Shown here piece after piece: positions 35,832 through 44,157 of a DNA stretch of 64,000 bases. Source of the stretch: Siansivirga zeaxanthinifaciens CC-SAMT-1. GTDB taxonomy: Bacteria; Bacteroidota; Bacteroidia; Flavobacteriales; Flavobacteriaceae. A program made the translations under genes and the position numbers. The notes under the pieces are model-generated. The model saw only the letters and a list, made by a program, of their open reading frames with translations, was not told the DNA's origin and ran no database searches. The stretch spans positions 1,174,001 through 1,238,000 of the forward strand of contig NZ_CP007202.1 of the NCBI RefSeq assembly GCF_000941055.1, given 5' to 3'. How positions within the stretch are numbered: the stretch's first letter is position 1; every line of letters starts with the position of its first letter.

Positions 35832-37145
35832 ATGAAACAATTTTTAATAATGATACTATGCATTAGCGCTAGCCTTCAAGCTCAAGAAAATATTTGGACA
35901 TTAGAAGCCTGTGTGAATCATGCGTTAGAAAACAACATAACCATTAAAAGAGCCGAAAATACTTTGCTAAGTAATGAACAAGATGTTATTGCATCTCGAG
36001 GTAATTTTTTACCATCGTTAGGAGCAAATGTATCGCAGTCGCTTAGTTTAGGTCAGTCTGAAGTCTTTGCTGGAAATTTTGTAAACAGAACATTTCACTC
36101 AACAAATGCCAGTATTAACGTGTCTCAAAGTGTTTTTAACGGATTTAGAAATACGTATCTATACAAGCAATCTCAGTTAAATTTAGAAACCAATACGCTC
36201 GAATTACAACGTATTAAAGACGATATTTCCTTAAATGTTGTAAATGCTTATTTAAACGTTTTGTTTAATAAAGAAAACCTGGAAACAGCTAAATTTCAAT
36301 ATGAGTTCAGCAAAAAACAGCTGGAACAAGTTAAAAGTTTAGTGGATGCTGGCGTACAACCTAGAGCCAATATTTACGATACCGAAGCAACCTTGAGTAA
36401 TGATGCACAAAATCTAACAGTTGCCGAGAACAACGTTAATTTAGCGCTGCTTACCTTATCTCAATTATTACAAGTTCCTTTTGAAGGTTTCGATGTGAAA
36501 CTTATAGAAGTAGACAGCCCATCTGAAGCCATTTTATATAACAATGTAAAACCCGTTTTAGAGTATGCTTTACAAAACAGAAACGAGGTTAAAGTAGCCG
36601 AAAAGCAGGTAGAAAATGCCGAAATTGGTACGCAAATATCAAAATCTGGGTATATGCCATCTGTGTCTTTTGGTTACGGATTTAACTCGGGAGCAAATTT
36701 TTCAAATCTTACTAATTCTGCTTCATTTTTTAGTCAGATTAACGAAAATAAAGGACATAGTTTTAATCTGGGTGTCAATATTCCTATTTTCTCCAGATTT
36801 CAAAATAAAACAGCCGTAGCAAAATCTAAAGTTCAAGAAGCTAATAGTAAACTTAATTTAGAACAGGCGAAATTAGATTTAGAATCTAATATTCAACGTG
36901 CTTTTACCGATGCACAAGCTGCTTTTAAAACTTTCGATGCTTCTAAAAAATCGTTAGCAGCACAGGAATTAGCATTTAAAAATTCAACAGAGCGCTATAA
37001 CATTGGTAGTATGACGTCTTTTGATTTAGATCAGGCGAGGGTTCGACTTATAAATGCTCAGTCTTCTTTAATTAAAGCGAAGTATGATTTTGTTTTTAAG
37101 ACAAAAGTTTTAGACTTTTACATGGGAAAATCTTTAACTAATTAA
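35832..37145 (+). CDS. TolC-family outer-membrane efflux protein
   Basis: A 437-residue protein with signal peptide MKQFLIMILCISASLQAQ and the two-repeat TolC pattern (LEACVNHALENNITIKRAE near the start, LDFYMGKSL at the end). Long periplasmic helices contain regular heptads. It supplies the trimeric exit duct for the upstream ABC exporter. tsaB begins 2 bases after its stop. Confidence 0.93.
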   Translation: MKQFLIMILCISASLQAQENIWTLEACVNHALENNITIKRAENTLLSNEQDVIASRGNFLPSLGANVSQSLSLGQSEVFAGNFVNRTFHSTNASINVSQSVFNGFRNTYLYKQSQLNLETNTLELQRIKDDISLNVVNAYLNVLFNKENLETAKFQYEFSKKQLEQVKSLVDAGVQPRANIYDTEATLSNDAQNLTVAENNVNLALLTLSQLLQVPFEGFDVKLIEVDSPSEAILYNNVKPVLEYALQNRNEVKVAEKQVENAEIGTQISKSGYMPSVSFGYGFNSGANFSNLTNSASFFSQINENKGHSFNLGVNIPIFSRFQNKTAVAKSKVQEANSKLNLEQAKLDLESNIQRAFTDAQAAFKTFDASKKSLAAQELAFKNSTERYNIGSMTSFDLDQARVRLINAQSSLIKAKYDFVFKTKVLDFYMGKSLTN

Positions 37146-37147
37146 TT

Positions 37148-37819
37148 TTGGCTTTAATTCTTAGCATAGAAACAGCAACAACCAATTGTTCGGTAGCAAT
37201 CTCGAAAGACGGAAAAACCATCGTCTTAAAAGAAGATAATAACAAAAACTACTCGCATGCCGAAAGTTTACACGTTTTTATCGATTCGGTTTTAAAGGCA
37301 TCAGATATAAACCCTAAAGCTTTAGATGCGGTTGCGGTAAGCAAAGGTCCGGGGTCTTATACGGGTTTGCGTATTGGTGTTTCGGCAGCAAAAGGCTTGT
37401 GTTTTGCGTTAAATAAGCCGTTAATTTCGGTTTCTACATTGCATGCTTTGGCGCATCAGGTAAAGAATCCCGATGGGGTTATAGTATCGATGTTAGATGC
37501 TCGTAGAATGGAAGTTTATTCTGCTATATACGATTCAAATTACAATGAAATTAGAGCCATAGAAGCTCAGATTTTAGATGAAAACGCTTTCGCGGAATAT
37601 CTCAATCAAGGTAAAGTTTATTTTGTTGGTAATGGCGTTGAAAAAACGAAAGCAATTATAAACCACCCAAATGCTGTTTTTTTAGATAATACATTGCCAT
37701 CGGCTAACGAAATGAGTGCCTTGGCATTTAATAAATATAAAATAAGCGACACCGAAGATGTCGCTTATTTTGAACCTTATTATTTAAAAGATTTTGTGGC
37801 TTTAAAATCTAAATCTTAA
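37148..37819 (+). CDS. tsaB: tRNA threonylcarbamoyladenosine biosynthesis protein TsaB
   Basis: A 223-residue ASKHA-fold protein that partners TsaD and TsaE in making t6A37 on ANN-decoding tRNAs. Recognised by ALILSIETATTNCSVAIS at the N-terminus and KGPGSYTGLRIGVSAAKGL at residues 66-84. TTG is the only start that preserves the first beta strand, and it lies 2 bases after the TolC-like gene. Its stop overlaps that of the convergent mscS-like gene: both stops share TTAA at 37816-37819, and no terminator lies between them. Confidence 0.94.
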   Translation: MALILSIETATTNCSVAISKDGKTIVLKEDNNKNYSHAESLHVFIDSVLKASDINPKALDAVAVSKGPGSYTGLRIGVSAAKGLCFALNKPLISVSTLHALAHQVKNPDGVIVSMLDARRMEVYSAIYDSNYNEIRAIEAQILDENAFAEYLNQGKVYFVGNGVEKTKAIINHPNAVFLDNTLPSANEMSALAFNKYKISDTEDVAYFEPYYLKDFVALKSKS

Positions 37820-38640
37820 GCATTTTTTCTTATTTCAACTTGGTGCGGATACGGAATTTCAATTCCTGCTGCATCCAGAGCTTCTTTAATATTTTCGGTA
37901 GTTTCGAAGTAAACAGTCCAGTAATCTTCACTTTTACACCAAGGTCTTACAGCAAAATTTACAGAGCTATCTGCCAGTTCTAAAACATTTACGGTAGGAG
38001 CAGGTGTGTCAATAATTTTAGGGTTAGATGTAAGTACATTCATTAACACATCTTTAGTTTGCTTAATATTAGCATCGTAACTAACACCAATAACTAAATC
38101 TACACGGCGTGTACCTTCGGTTGTGTAATTAACAATATTACCATTTGAAAGCGACCCGTTAGGTATTATAATTTCTTTGTTAGAAAGTCCTGTTAGTTTT
38201 GTTGTAAAAATTTCAATTTGTTTTACCACACCAATTTCACCTTGAGCTTCAATTAAATCGCCAATTTTAAAAGGTTTAAAAATCATTAATAAAACACCAC
38301 CAGCAAAGTTTCCTAGAGAGCCCTGTAGTGCTAAACCAACCGCTAAACCAGCAGCTGCAATAATAGCGGCAAAGGATGTTGTTGGAACGCCTAAGGTGCC
38401 TAAAAGCGTAATAATTAATAAAATTCTTAACCCCCAACCTAAAAGGTTTGTTAAGAATTTTTGAAGACTTTCATCGTAATTAGCCTTACTCATTATTTTT
38501 TTGGAACCCTTCAAAATATATTTTATTAACCAGGTACCAATTATCCAAATAAGAATCGCTCCAATAATTTTTAATCCATATTCAGTTGCTAATGCAATCC
38601 ATTTTTCAGAGTCCATGTTTTCTAAATTCATAAGTTTCAT
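37816..38640 (-). CDS. Small-conductance mechanosensitive channel, MscS family
   Basis: A 274-residue minimal MscS protein with three N-terminal membrane helices. The pore-lining third helix is Gly/Ala-rich (FAAIIAAAGLAVGLALQGSL, about residues 89-108). It is followed by the beta domain (FKIGDLIEAQGEIGVVKQI) and a C-terminal alpha/beta vestibule ending PYPHQVEIRKNA. It opens on membrane tension to release solutes in hypo-osmotic shock, useful for a marine or brackish bacterium. It is transcribed alone; a TATTTTTG -7 element lies just upstream. Confidence 0.95.
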   Translation of the reverse strand: MKLMNLENMDSEKWIALATEYGLKIIGAILIWIIGTWLIKYILKGSKKIMSKANYDESLQKFLTNLLGWGLRILLIITLLGTLGVPTTSFAAIIAAAGLAVGLALQGSLGNFAGGVLLMIFKPFKIGDLIEAQGEIGVVKQIEIFTTKLTGLSNKEIIIPNGSLSNGNIVNYTTEGTRRVDLVIGVSYDANIKQTKDVLMNVLTSNPKIIDTPAPTVNVLELADSSVNFAVRPWCKSEDYWTVYFETTENIKEALDAAGIEIPYPHQVEIRKNA

Positions 38641-38655
38641 ATTTTTTATTTACTT

Positions 38656-38663
38656 CAAAAATA
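38656..38663 (-). promoter_or_regulatory. mscS promoter, -7 element
   Basis: TATTTTTG on the minus strand, 15 bases before the ATG. No TTG at suitable spacing was seen. Confidence 0.4.
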
Positions 38664-38754
38664 TTAACTATAATAGACTTTATTAAGGAAAACGCAAGAA
38701 AATATTTCAATTTTCAATTTTACAGCTCTAATTATATTTTAAAATTTGAATTTT

Positions 38755-38791
38755 TTACAAAAAAAAATAGCGCTTAATTTAAGCGCTATTT
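38755..38791 (-). terminator. Terminator after nfu
   Basis: An 11-bp stem AAATAGCGCTT / AAGCGCTATTT is followed on the minus strand by a long T-run. Confidence 0.87.
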
Positions 38792-38811
38792 AAATTTTAA
38801 AATACGGAATA

Positions 38812-39714
38812 TTATCCGTTTATAGCTTCTACGGTTTCAACTTTTCCATGAAGCATTTCTTTTAACATGTTTTCAATACCACTTTTTAAGGTATAGGTAG
38901 AAGATGGACAGCCACTACAAGCACCCTGAAGCATAACGCTTACATTTTTACTTTCGGCATCGTAAGAAATAAACTGGATATTACCACCATCGCTGGCAAC
39001 AGCTGGTTTAACATATTCTTCCAGAATATTTATAATTTCTTTAGAGGTGTCGTCTAAACTTTCAAAATGGCTATCTATCTGTTCTGTCGATTTCTTTAAA
39101 GTTTCGGCAGCTTCGGGTAATACAATATCTTTGCCTTGTTCAATAAAAACTTTAATAAATTCACGTAATTCTATGGTTATGTCTTGCCATTCAGCAATGT
39201 CATATTTTGTAATAGACACGTAGTTTTCTTCAATAAAAACACTTTTAACAAAAGGAAAGTGAAATAATTCTGTTGCCAGTGGCGATAATTTAGCTTCGTC
39301 GATAGAAGTAAATTCAAAAAGCGTGTTTACAATTTTTTTGTTAGCAACAAATTTCATTACAGAGGGGTTTGGGGTGCTTTCTGCATAAACAGTTACAGGT
39401 ACTTTTTTAGGCTGCGCGGCTTCTTCTATTATAATGCCACCATCGTTTAAGTAAGCCTCTATTTGTTCGGCAACTTCATCTTGAACTTCTGGCCATTCTA
39501 CAATATTATATCGCTCTACAGCTATAAAATTTCCAGAGATATAAACCTTTTTTACAAAAGGTAAAAAGAATAACTGTTGCGCTAACGGAGCAGATTTTGC
39601 TTCGTCGATATTGTTAAATTCATAACTTTCGTGTTTAGTTATAAACTGGTTAATTTCAAATTTAACAATACTATTATTGGTGGTTTCTCTAACCGAAACT
39701 TTGAAACTTTTCAT
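38812..39714 (-). CDS. NifU/Nfu-type iron-sulfur scaffold with two N-terminal Nfu domains
   Basis: A 300-residue Fe-S carrier. Residues about 5-92 and 107-195 are two related Nfu N-terminal domains. Each contains a (D/E)EAK(S/L)(A/S)PLA segment followed by FPFVK or LPFVK and a later E.(Y/N) element. The C-terminal NifU domain carries the cluster-binding pair in QGACSGCPSST (Cys266, Cys269). It probably delivers [4Fe-4S] clusters to client apoproteins in the cytoplasm. The tandem duplication of the N-terminal domain is the notable feature; single copies are usual in mitochondria and many bacteria. Confidence 0.92.
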   Translation of the reverse strand: MKSFKVSVRETTNNSIVKFEINQFITKHESYEFNNIDEAKSAPLAQQLFFLPFVKKVYISGNFIAVERYNIVEWPEVQDEVAEQIEAYLNDGGIIIEEAAQPKKVPVTVYAESTPNPSVMKFVANKKIVNTLFEFTSIDEAKLSPLATELFHFPFVKSVFIEENYVSITKYDIAEWQDITIELREFIKVFIEQGKDIVLPEAAETLKKSTEQIDSHFESLDDTSKEIINILEEYVKPAVASDGGNIQFISYDAESKNVSVMLQGACSGCPSSTYTLKSGIENMLKEMLHGKVETVEAING

Positions 39715-39730
39715 TTTAGCTAATTTTTTA

Positions 39731-39738
39731 CAAAAATA
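39731..39738 (-). promoter_or_regulatory. nfu promoter, -7 element
   Basis: TATTTTTG on the minus strand, 17 bases before the nfu ATG. No matching -33 TTG was evident. Confidence 0.4.
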
Positions 39739-39880
39739 CTAAAAGAAAACTTTAGATATCCATATATTTGATAATTGTTGCCTTTTTAAGGTTTAAATAA
39801 CAGTGTCGTTATTTTATTAATTATGAAATTTTTTAATAAATAAAACGTTTGTTGTAATACAAACATTTTGAGTCGTATTT

Positions 39881-40885
39881 ATGAAATTTAAAAACATATT
39901 TTTAACAGTTATAGCCATAATAAGTGCTCAAATTGTAACGTCTCAGGAGGGACTACCTATTTACACAGATTACCTTACCGATAATTATTATTTAATTCAC
40001 CCATCAATGGCTGGAGCTGCCAATTGTGCTAAGGTTCGGTTAACAGCCAGACAGCAATGGTTTGGTCATGAAGATGCACCAAGATTAATGACATTAAGTA
40101 TTAATGGCCGTATAGGCGATACGCCATCGGCAGTTGGAGGTATTCTTTTTAAAGATAAAAATGGGTATCATTCTCAAAATGGGGCTTATGTAACTTATGC
40201 ACATCATTTAATGTTTTCCCGAAGTGAAGTCGATTTAAATATGCTGTCTTTCGGATTAAGCGCGGGCGTTATACAATACCGCTTAGACGAAACAACATTC
40301 CCATCAGACGGGTTCGACCCGGGAATTGACGGTATTGTACAAAATGCTACAAATTTTAATATGGATTTTGGGTTTTCATACCAATATCTCGATTTTTATG
40401 CCCACGGAACCATAAAAAATGTATTAAAAAATTCTGGCGTTAATAACGATATTGAAATAACTAGCAATCTTAGACGCTTTTTGCTTTCTCTAGGTTATGT
40501 TTACAGTAAATTTGGTAGCGAATGGAGTTACGAACCGTCAATAATGTATCAATATAAAGATGGTACAAAAGAATCTTCAATCGATTTAAATGCCAAGGTT
40601 TATAAACAAATGGATTTCGGAAAAATCTGGGGCGGTTTATCCTTTAGAAAAAGTTTCGATGGCGCCGAGTATTTTAATGATTCTGGTTCAATCGAGAGCC
40701 AGAAACTACAACAAATAACACCCATACTTGGCGTAAATTACAATCAATTTATGTTCGCTTACAATTATACCTACCAGTCTAATGCCATAGTTTTTACAAA
40801 CGGCGGCTTTCATCAGTTCACTTTAGGATATAATTTTGGCTGCAAACGCGAAAAATACAGTTGTAATTGCCCTGCAGTAAACTAG
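39881..40885 (+). CDS. PorP/SprF family type IX secretion membrane protein
   Basis: A 334-residue outer-membrane barrel protein. Signal peptide (1-21, ending IVTSQ) and the PorP/SprF opening GLPIYTDYLTDNYYLIHPSM, then FSFGL/GFSYQ-type strands, ending in a Cys-containing tail (GCKREKYSCNCPAVN). SprF-type proteins deliver specific cargo to the type IX machinery or anchor it. They are usually encoded next to a large adhesin with a sorting domain. Here no such adhesin neighbours it, so it may be a stand-alone paralogue. A carbonic-anhydrase-like gene follows after 19 bp. Confidence 0.88.
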   Translation: MKFKNIFLTVIAIISAQIVTSQEGLPIYTDYLTDNYYLIHPSMAGAANCAKVRLTARQQWFGHEDAPRLMTLSINGRIGDTPSAVGGILFKDKNGYHSQNGAYVTYAHHLMFSRSEVDLNMLSFGLSAGVIQYRLDETTFPSDGFDPGIDGIVQNATNFNMDFGFSYQYLDFYAHGTIKNVLKNSGVNNDIEITSNLRRFLLSLGYVYSKFGSEWSYEPSIMYQYKDGTKESSIDLNAKVYKQMDFGKIWGGLSFRKSFDGAEYFNDSGSIESQKLQQITPILGVNYNQFMFAYNYTYQSNAIVFTNGGFHQFTLGYNFGCKREKYSCNCPAVN

Positions 40886-40904
40886 AACATTTTAAATTTT
40901 TATT

Positions 40905-41420
40905 ATGCCTGTTATAAAACCTGTAAACGGAATCTCTCCAGAACTTCCAGACGATTGTTATATTGCCGAAAACGCTACCATTGTTGGTAATGTAAAAGCT
41001 GGCTCACAATGTAGTGTATGGTTTAATGCGGTCATTAGAGGCGATGTAAATTCAATTACCATGGGCAATAAGGTAAATGTTCAAGATGGCGCTGTAATTC
41101 ATGCCACCTATTTAACCGCGCCTACAACCATTGGAAACAACGTTTCTATTGGTCATAATGCCATTGTTCACGGTTGCACCATACACGATAATGTTTTGGT
41201 GGGCATGGGCAGTATTATCATGGATCATTGCGTTATAGAAAGTAATAGTATTATCGCAGCAGGAGCCGTAGTTACGCAAAATACGCGAGTAGAATCTGGC
41301 AGCATTTATGCAGGCGTACCAGCAAAAAAAGTAAAGGATATTAGCGAGGAACTCATCTCCGGACAAATAGATAGAATTGCCAATAATTATATAAAGTATT
41401 CAAGCTGGTTTAAAGAATAG
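40905..41420 (+). CDS. Gamma-class carbonic anhydrase family protein (PaaY/YrdA-like)
   Basis: A 171-residue left-handed beta-helix (hexapeptide repeat) protein. The metal-ligand histidines are visible in VIHATYL, SIGHNAIVHGCTIH and following hexads, and the C-terminus is amphipathic (YIKYSSWFKE). Such proteins form trimers with Zn at subunit interfaces. Some hydrate CO2 and others act on CoA thioesters, so the exact activity is uncertain. The TAG stop is the first base run of repeat copy A. Confidence 0.88.
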   Translation: MPVIKPVNGISPELPDDCYIAENATIVGNVKAGSQCSVWFNAVIRGDVNSITMGNKVNVQDGAVIHATYLTAPTTIGNNVSIGHNAIVHGCTIHDNVLVGMGSIIMDHCVIESNSIIAAGAVVTQNTRVESGSIYAGVPAKKVKDISEELISGQIDRIANNYIKYSSWFKE

Positions 41421-41500
41421 GGCGTTACCACAAGGGTCGCGCTTTACACTATATCTTTTTCTCGTACCTCAAAAAAGGATGCCGTTTCAATCGCTAACGC
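41420..41500 (-). repeat. Interspersed flavobacterial repeat, copy A
   Basis: Read on the minus strand it starts GCGTTAGCGATTGAAACGG and has the loop GAGGTACGAG flanked by CTTTTT and AAAAAG. It ends AAAGCGCGACCCTTGTGG then TAACGCC. It abuts the stop codon of the upstream gene and lies in the convergent gap before murI. Confidence 0.8.
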
Positions 41501-41514
41501 AAATGCGAGTACCA

Positions 41515-42294
41515 TTAAAATTTTAAATATTCAACAAGATATTTATTACCCAATAAGCTAGCCATTACTTCAGGATTTCCATTTGTAAAAAATTTATTTT
41601 CAGAAGGTGTTAAACGGGTATTTAATAATACATGTCTCTCTAAAATAGCTTTGGTTTGTCGCGCCACAGCTTCACCAGAGTCTATTATTTTTACATGTTT
41701 TGGTAGCAATTCTAATAAAATAGGCATTAAATAGGGGTAGTGTGTACAACCTAAAACCAAATAATCAATATGAGCATCAATCATAGGTTTTAAATAGACT
41801 TTTAAAAGGTTTTTTAAAGCATCAGAGAATAAGTTGCCACTTTCAATAAGTTCTACAATACCATCTCCAACTTGTTCAATTACTTTTATATTATTGGTAA
41901 ATAAGCTGGAAGTTTTAGAAAACAATTCGCTGCTTAAAGTACCTTTGGTTGCTAAAATACCAATAGCTTGAGTTTTACTTTGTAACGCAGCGGGTTTAAT
42001 GGCTGGTTCTATGCCAATAAAAGGGATGTTATAGTTTTCTCTTAAAATACTTATAGCGTTTGTTGTTGCTGTGTTGCAGGCTACAACAATGAGTTTGCAA
42101 TTTTGCTTTATAAGGTATTCGGTGTTTTTAATGCTTAAATTAATAATAGCCTCTTTACCCTTTGGACCATAAGGCGCATTGGAACTATCGGCCAAATAAA
42201 TACAATTTTCATGGGGTAGTAATGCATGGATTTCTCTCCAAATAGAAGTGCCACCAACACCAGAATCGAAAATGCCAATAGGTTGTGTATTCAT
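41515..42294 (-). CDS. murI: Glutamate racemase
   Basis: A 259-residue cytoplasmic enzyme making D-glutamate for peptidoglycan. The two catalytic cysteines are in VVACNTATTN (Cys73) and LGCTHYPYL (Cys183). The substrate-binding IGIFDSGVGG (Asp10, Ser11) and ADSSNAPYG are present. It is a standard-length cofactor-independent racemase. It is transcribed toward repeat copy A and separated from the upstream OmpH operon by a terminator. Confidence 0.96.
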   Translation of the reverse strand: MNTQPIGIFDSGVGGTSIWREIHALLPHENCIYLADSSNAPYGPKGKEAIINLSIKNTEYLIKQNCKLIVVACNTATTNAISILRENYNIPFIGIEPAIKPAALQSKTQAIGILATKGTLSSELFSKTSSLFTNNIKVIEQVGDGIVELIESGNLFSDALKNLLKVYLKPMIDAHIDYLVLGCTHYPYLMPILLELLPKHVKIIDSGEAVARQTKAILERHVLLNTRLTPSENKFFTNGNPEVMASLLGNKYLVEYLKF

Positions 42295-42304
42295 AGTTTA
42301 ACAA

Positions 42305-42340
42305 AAATAAAAAAGCTGCCTTTTAAAAAGCAGCTTTCTA
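42305..42340 (-). terminator. Terminator after the OmpH genes
   Basis: An 8-bp stem AAAGCTGC / GCAGCTTT is followed on the minus strand by TTTTTTATTTTT. It ends the porG-uppS-bamA-ompH direction of transcription before murI. Confidence 0.78.
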
Positions 42341-42361
42341 TATAATTTATTTGTGTTTAAA

Positions 42362-42868
42362 TTAGATGCCTAAAGACTTCTTAACATCGTCAAGTAAGTT
42401 TTTACCATCTGCTAAAATAGTTACACCTTGAGCAGAATCTAAAACATAATCAAAACCTTGAGCTCTAGCAACTTTTAAAATAGCAGCTTTAGCTTTTTCT
42501 GTAATTGGTTTTAATAAATCAAGTTCTTTTTTTTGTAAATCTTTTTGAGCGTCTGCTTGAAATTGTTGAATACGTTGTTGTTTTTCTTGAATTTCCTGAC
42601 CTCTTTTAGCATTTTCTTCCTCTGTTTTCGTAGGAGCTTCTGCTTCGTATTGTTTTAATAAATTTTGAAACTCTGTAACAGAATTTTGAATATCTGTTTG
42701 ATACGTTTTACTTAAAGTTTCTAATTGTGCTTGAGCCGCTTTCATTTCAGGCATAGCAGTAATTAATTCTTGTGTATTTATATGCGCAACTTTACTTTGA
42801 GCTGTTGTAAAACTAACAGATCCAATAATTAATGCTGTAGCTAATAAAAGGGTTTTTAATTGTTTCAT
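42362..42868 (-). CDS. OmpH/Skp-family periplasmic chaperone (short)
   Basis: A 168-residue exported protein. Signal peptide MKQLKTLLLATALIIGSVSFTTAQ, then the Skp core VAHINTQELITAMPEM, a long coiled-coil arm (about residues 35-125) and a final beta segment (FDYVLDSAQGVTILADG). Skp trimers hold unfolded outer-membrane proteins for BamA. It lies directly after a longer OmpH paralogue and downstream of bamA, the classical bamA-skp order. Confidence 0.93.
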   Translation of the reverse strand: MKQLKTLLLATALIIGSVSFTTAQSKVAHINTQELITAMPEMKAAQAQLETLSKTYQTDIQNSVTEFQNLLKQYEAEAPTKTEEENAKRGQEIQEKQQRIQQFQADAQKDLQKKELDLLKPITEKAKAAILKVARAQGFDYVLDSAQGVTILADGKNLLDDVKKSLGI

Positions 42869-42905
42869 TTTTAAATAGTGTTAATGTGTGTTATAAATTG
42901 TTTTT

Positions 42906-43907
42906 TTAATTGTTTATAGTGTCTTTTGCTTTTTGTCTTGCGTCTAAAATAGCTTGTTTTCTTGCTTCTAATTCTTTTTTTCTGGCCTCGCGTTCGGCTA
43001 ATTTTTTAAGTCTGTTCTCTTCAATTAACTGTGCTCTTGTTTTTGTTGGTTCTGCATCGGTTTTAGAAGTTTGGGTAGCAGTGTTTTCTACTGTACCTGC
43101 TTCTGTTTCGCCTTGTGTTACAGAATTTCTAGCATCTAATTTCGCTTGTTTAGCTTTTTCGCGTTCCTCTAATATTTTTAATCTTCTAGCCTCGGCTTCT
43201 TGTTTTTTAGCTTCACGAGCATCTAAAATTTCTTGTCTTCGTTTTTCTATAGCACTCTCGCGTTCGGCTTTTTTAGCTTCTAATGCTTTTTCGCGTTCTT
43301 CTAATTCGTAATTAATCTCTGGAATTAATTCTTCAGCTTCTGCAGCTTTTCGTTCTGCTTTATTGGTAACTTGAGTGCGTTTCGATGTTCTTGAAATGCT
43401 TCGTATTATCTGTTCACTTAAATCGAAGCGTTTTTCAGAATATAACATCACTGCATCCGATGATTTATCAAAAATAAAATCATATTGTTTTTTTGATGCA
43501 ATGTCTTGTACCGCAGCAAAAATTTGATCTTGTATGGGCTGCATCAGTTGTTTTTTCTGTAAAAACAAATCGCCATTTGGACCAAAACGTTTTTGTTGAT
43601 AGTCCAATATCTCTTTTTCTTCAAAAGCAATATCTTCATCACGCTCATCAATCAATTCCTTTGTTAAAAGGGCTTTCTCGTTACTTAAGTCTTTTCTTTT
43701 TTGCTCTATAGCACTTAATTTCGAGTCTATTTCGTTTTTCCATTTAACAGCTTTGGCATTTAATTGGGCGGTGGCTTCTTGGTATTCTGGAACGTTCTCT
43801 AAAATATACTCGGTATCTATATAGCCAATACGAACGCCTCTTTGAGCATGCGATGTTAGGCTTATTAAGGAAATTAAAGTCAGTAAAAAAAGAACGTTTT
43901 TTTTCAT
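42906..43907 (-). CDS. OmpH/Skp-family chaperone with long charged C-terminal helix
   Basis: A 333-residue protein from the ATG at 43907, which gives the signal peptide MKKNVLFLLTLISLISLTSHAQ; the frame extends upstream to 43997 but without signal character. Residues about 25-175 form an OmpH core (RIGYIDTEYILENVPEYQEA ... YDFIFDKSSDAVMLY). The rest is an Arg/Lys/Glu/Ala-rich tail. It contains repeated units of the form (E)ARxxxILxARxxxK, likely a long single helix or coiled coil, with a Thr/Glu-rich break in the middle. The tail is absent from the next-door short paralogue. The function of the tail is not known. Confidence 0.9.
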   Translation of the reverse strand: MKKNVLFLLTLISLISLTSHAQRGVRIGYIDTEYILENVPEYQEATAQLNAKAVKWKNEIDSKLSAIEQKRKDLSNEKALLTKELIDERDEDIAFEEKEILDYQQKRFGPNGDLFLQKKQLMQPIQDQIFAAVQDIASKKQYDFIFDKSSDAVMLYSEKRFDLSEQIIRSISRTSKRTQVTNKAERKAAEAEELIPEINYELEEREKALEAKKAERESAIEKRRQEILDAREAKKQEAEARRLKILEEREKAKQAKLDARNSVTQGETEAGTVENTATQTSKTDAEPTKTRAQLIEENRLKKLAEREARKKELEARKQAILDARQKAKDTINN

Positions 43908-44157
43908 GTGTTTAATCATATTACTACTAGTTATCACACGAAACTTACAATTATTAGGCTTTTTTATATTTAATGTTTTTAATAATGTTCGTTTCATCTG
44001 TTTAAATTCTGTTGGTTATAATTTCTTAAAACGACGATTAATAAGATTTATTCTGTCTATTCAAGGAATTATGTTTTCAAAATTAACGAATTTTATTATT
44101 AAATTTTTATTTCTTTCCTAATACTCAAATTAATATTAGAAAATATCGTGCCAAAAA

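Noticed and set aside
44138-44152. Sigma-54-like TGGCAC-N5-TTTC on the minus strand upstream of the OmpH genes
   Set aside because: The -12 part has T instead of G in the invariant GC, and there is no enhancer-binding regulator nearby; likely chance.
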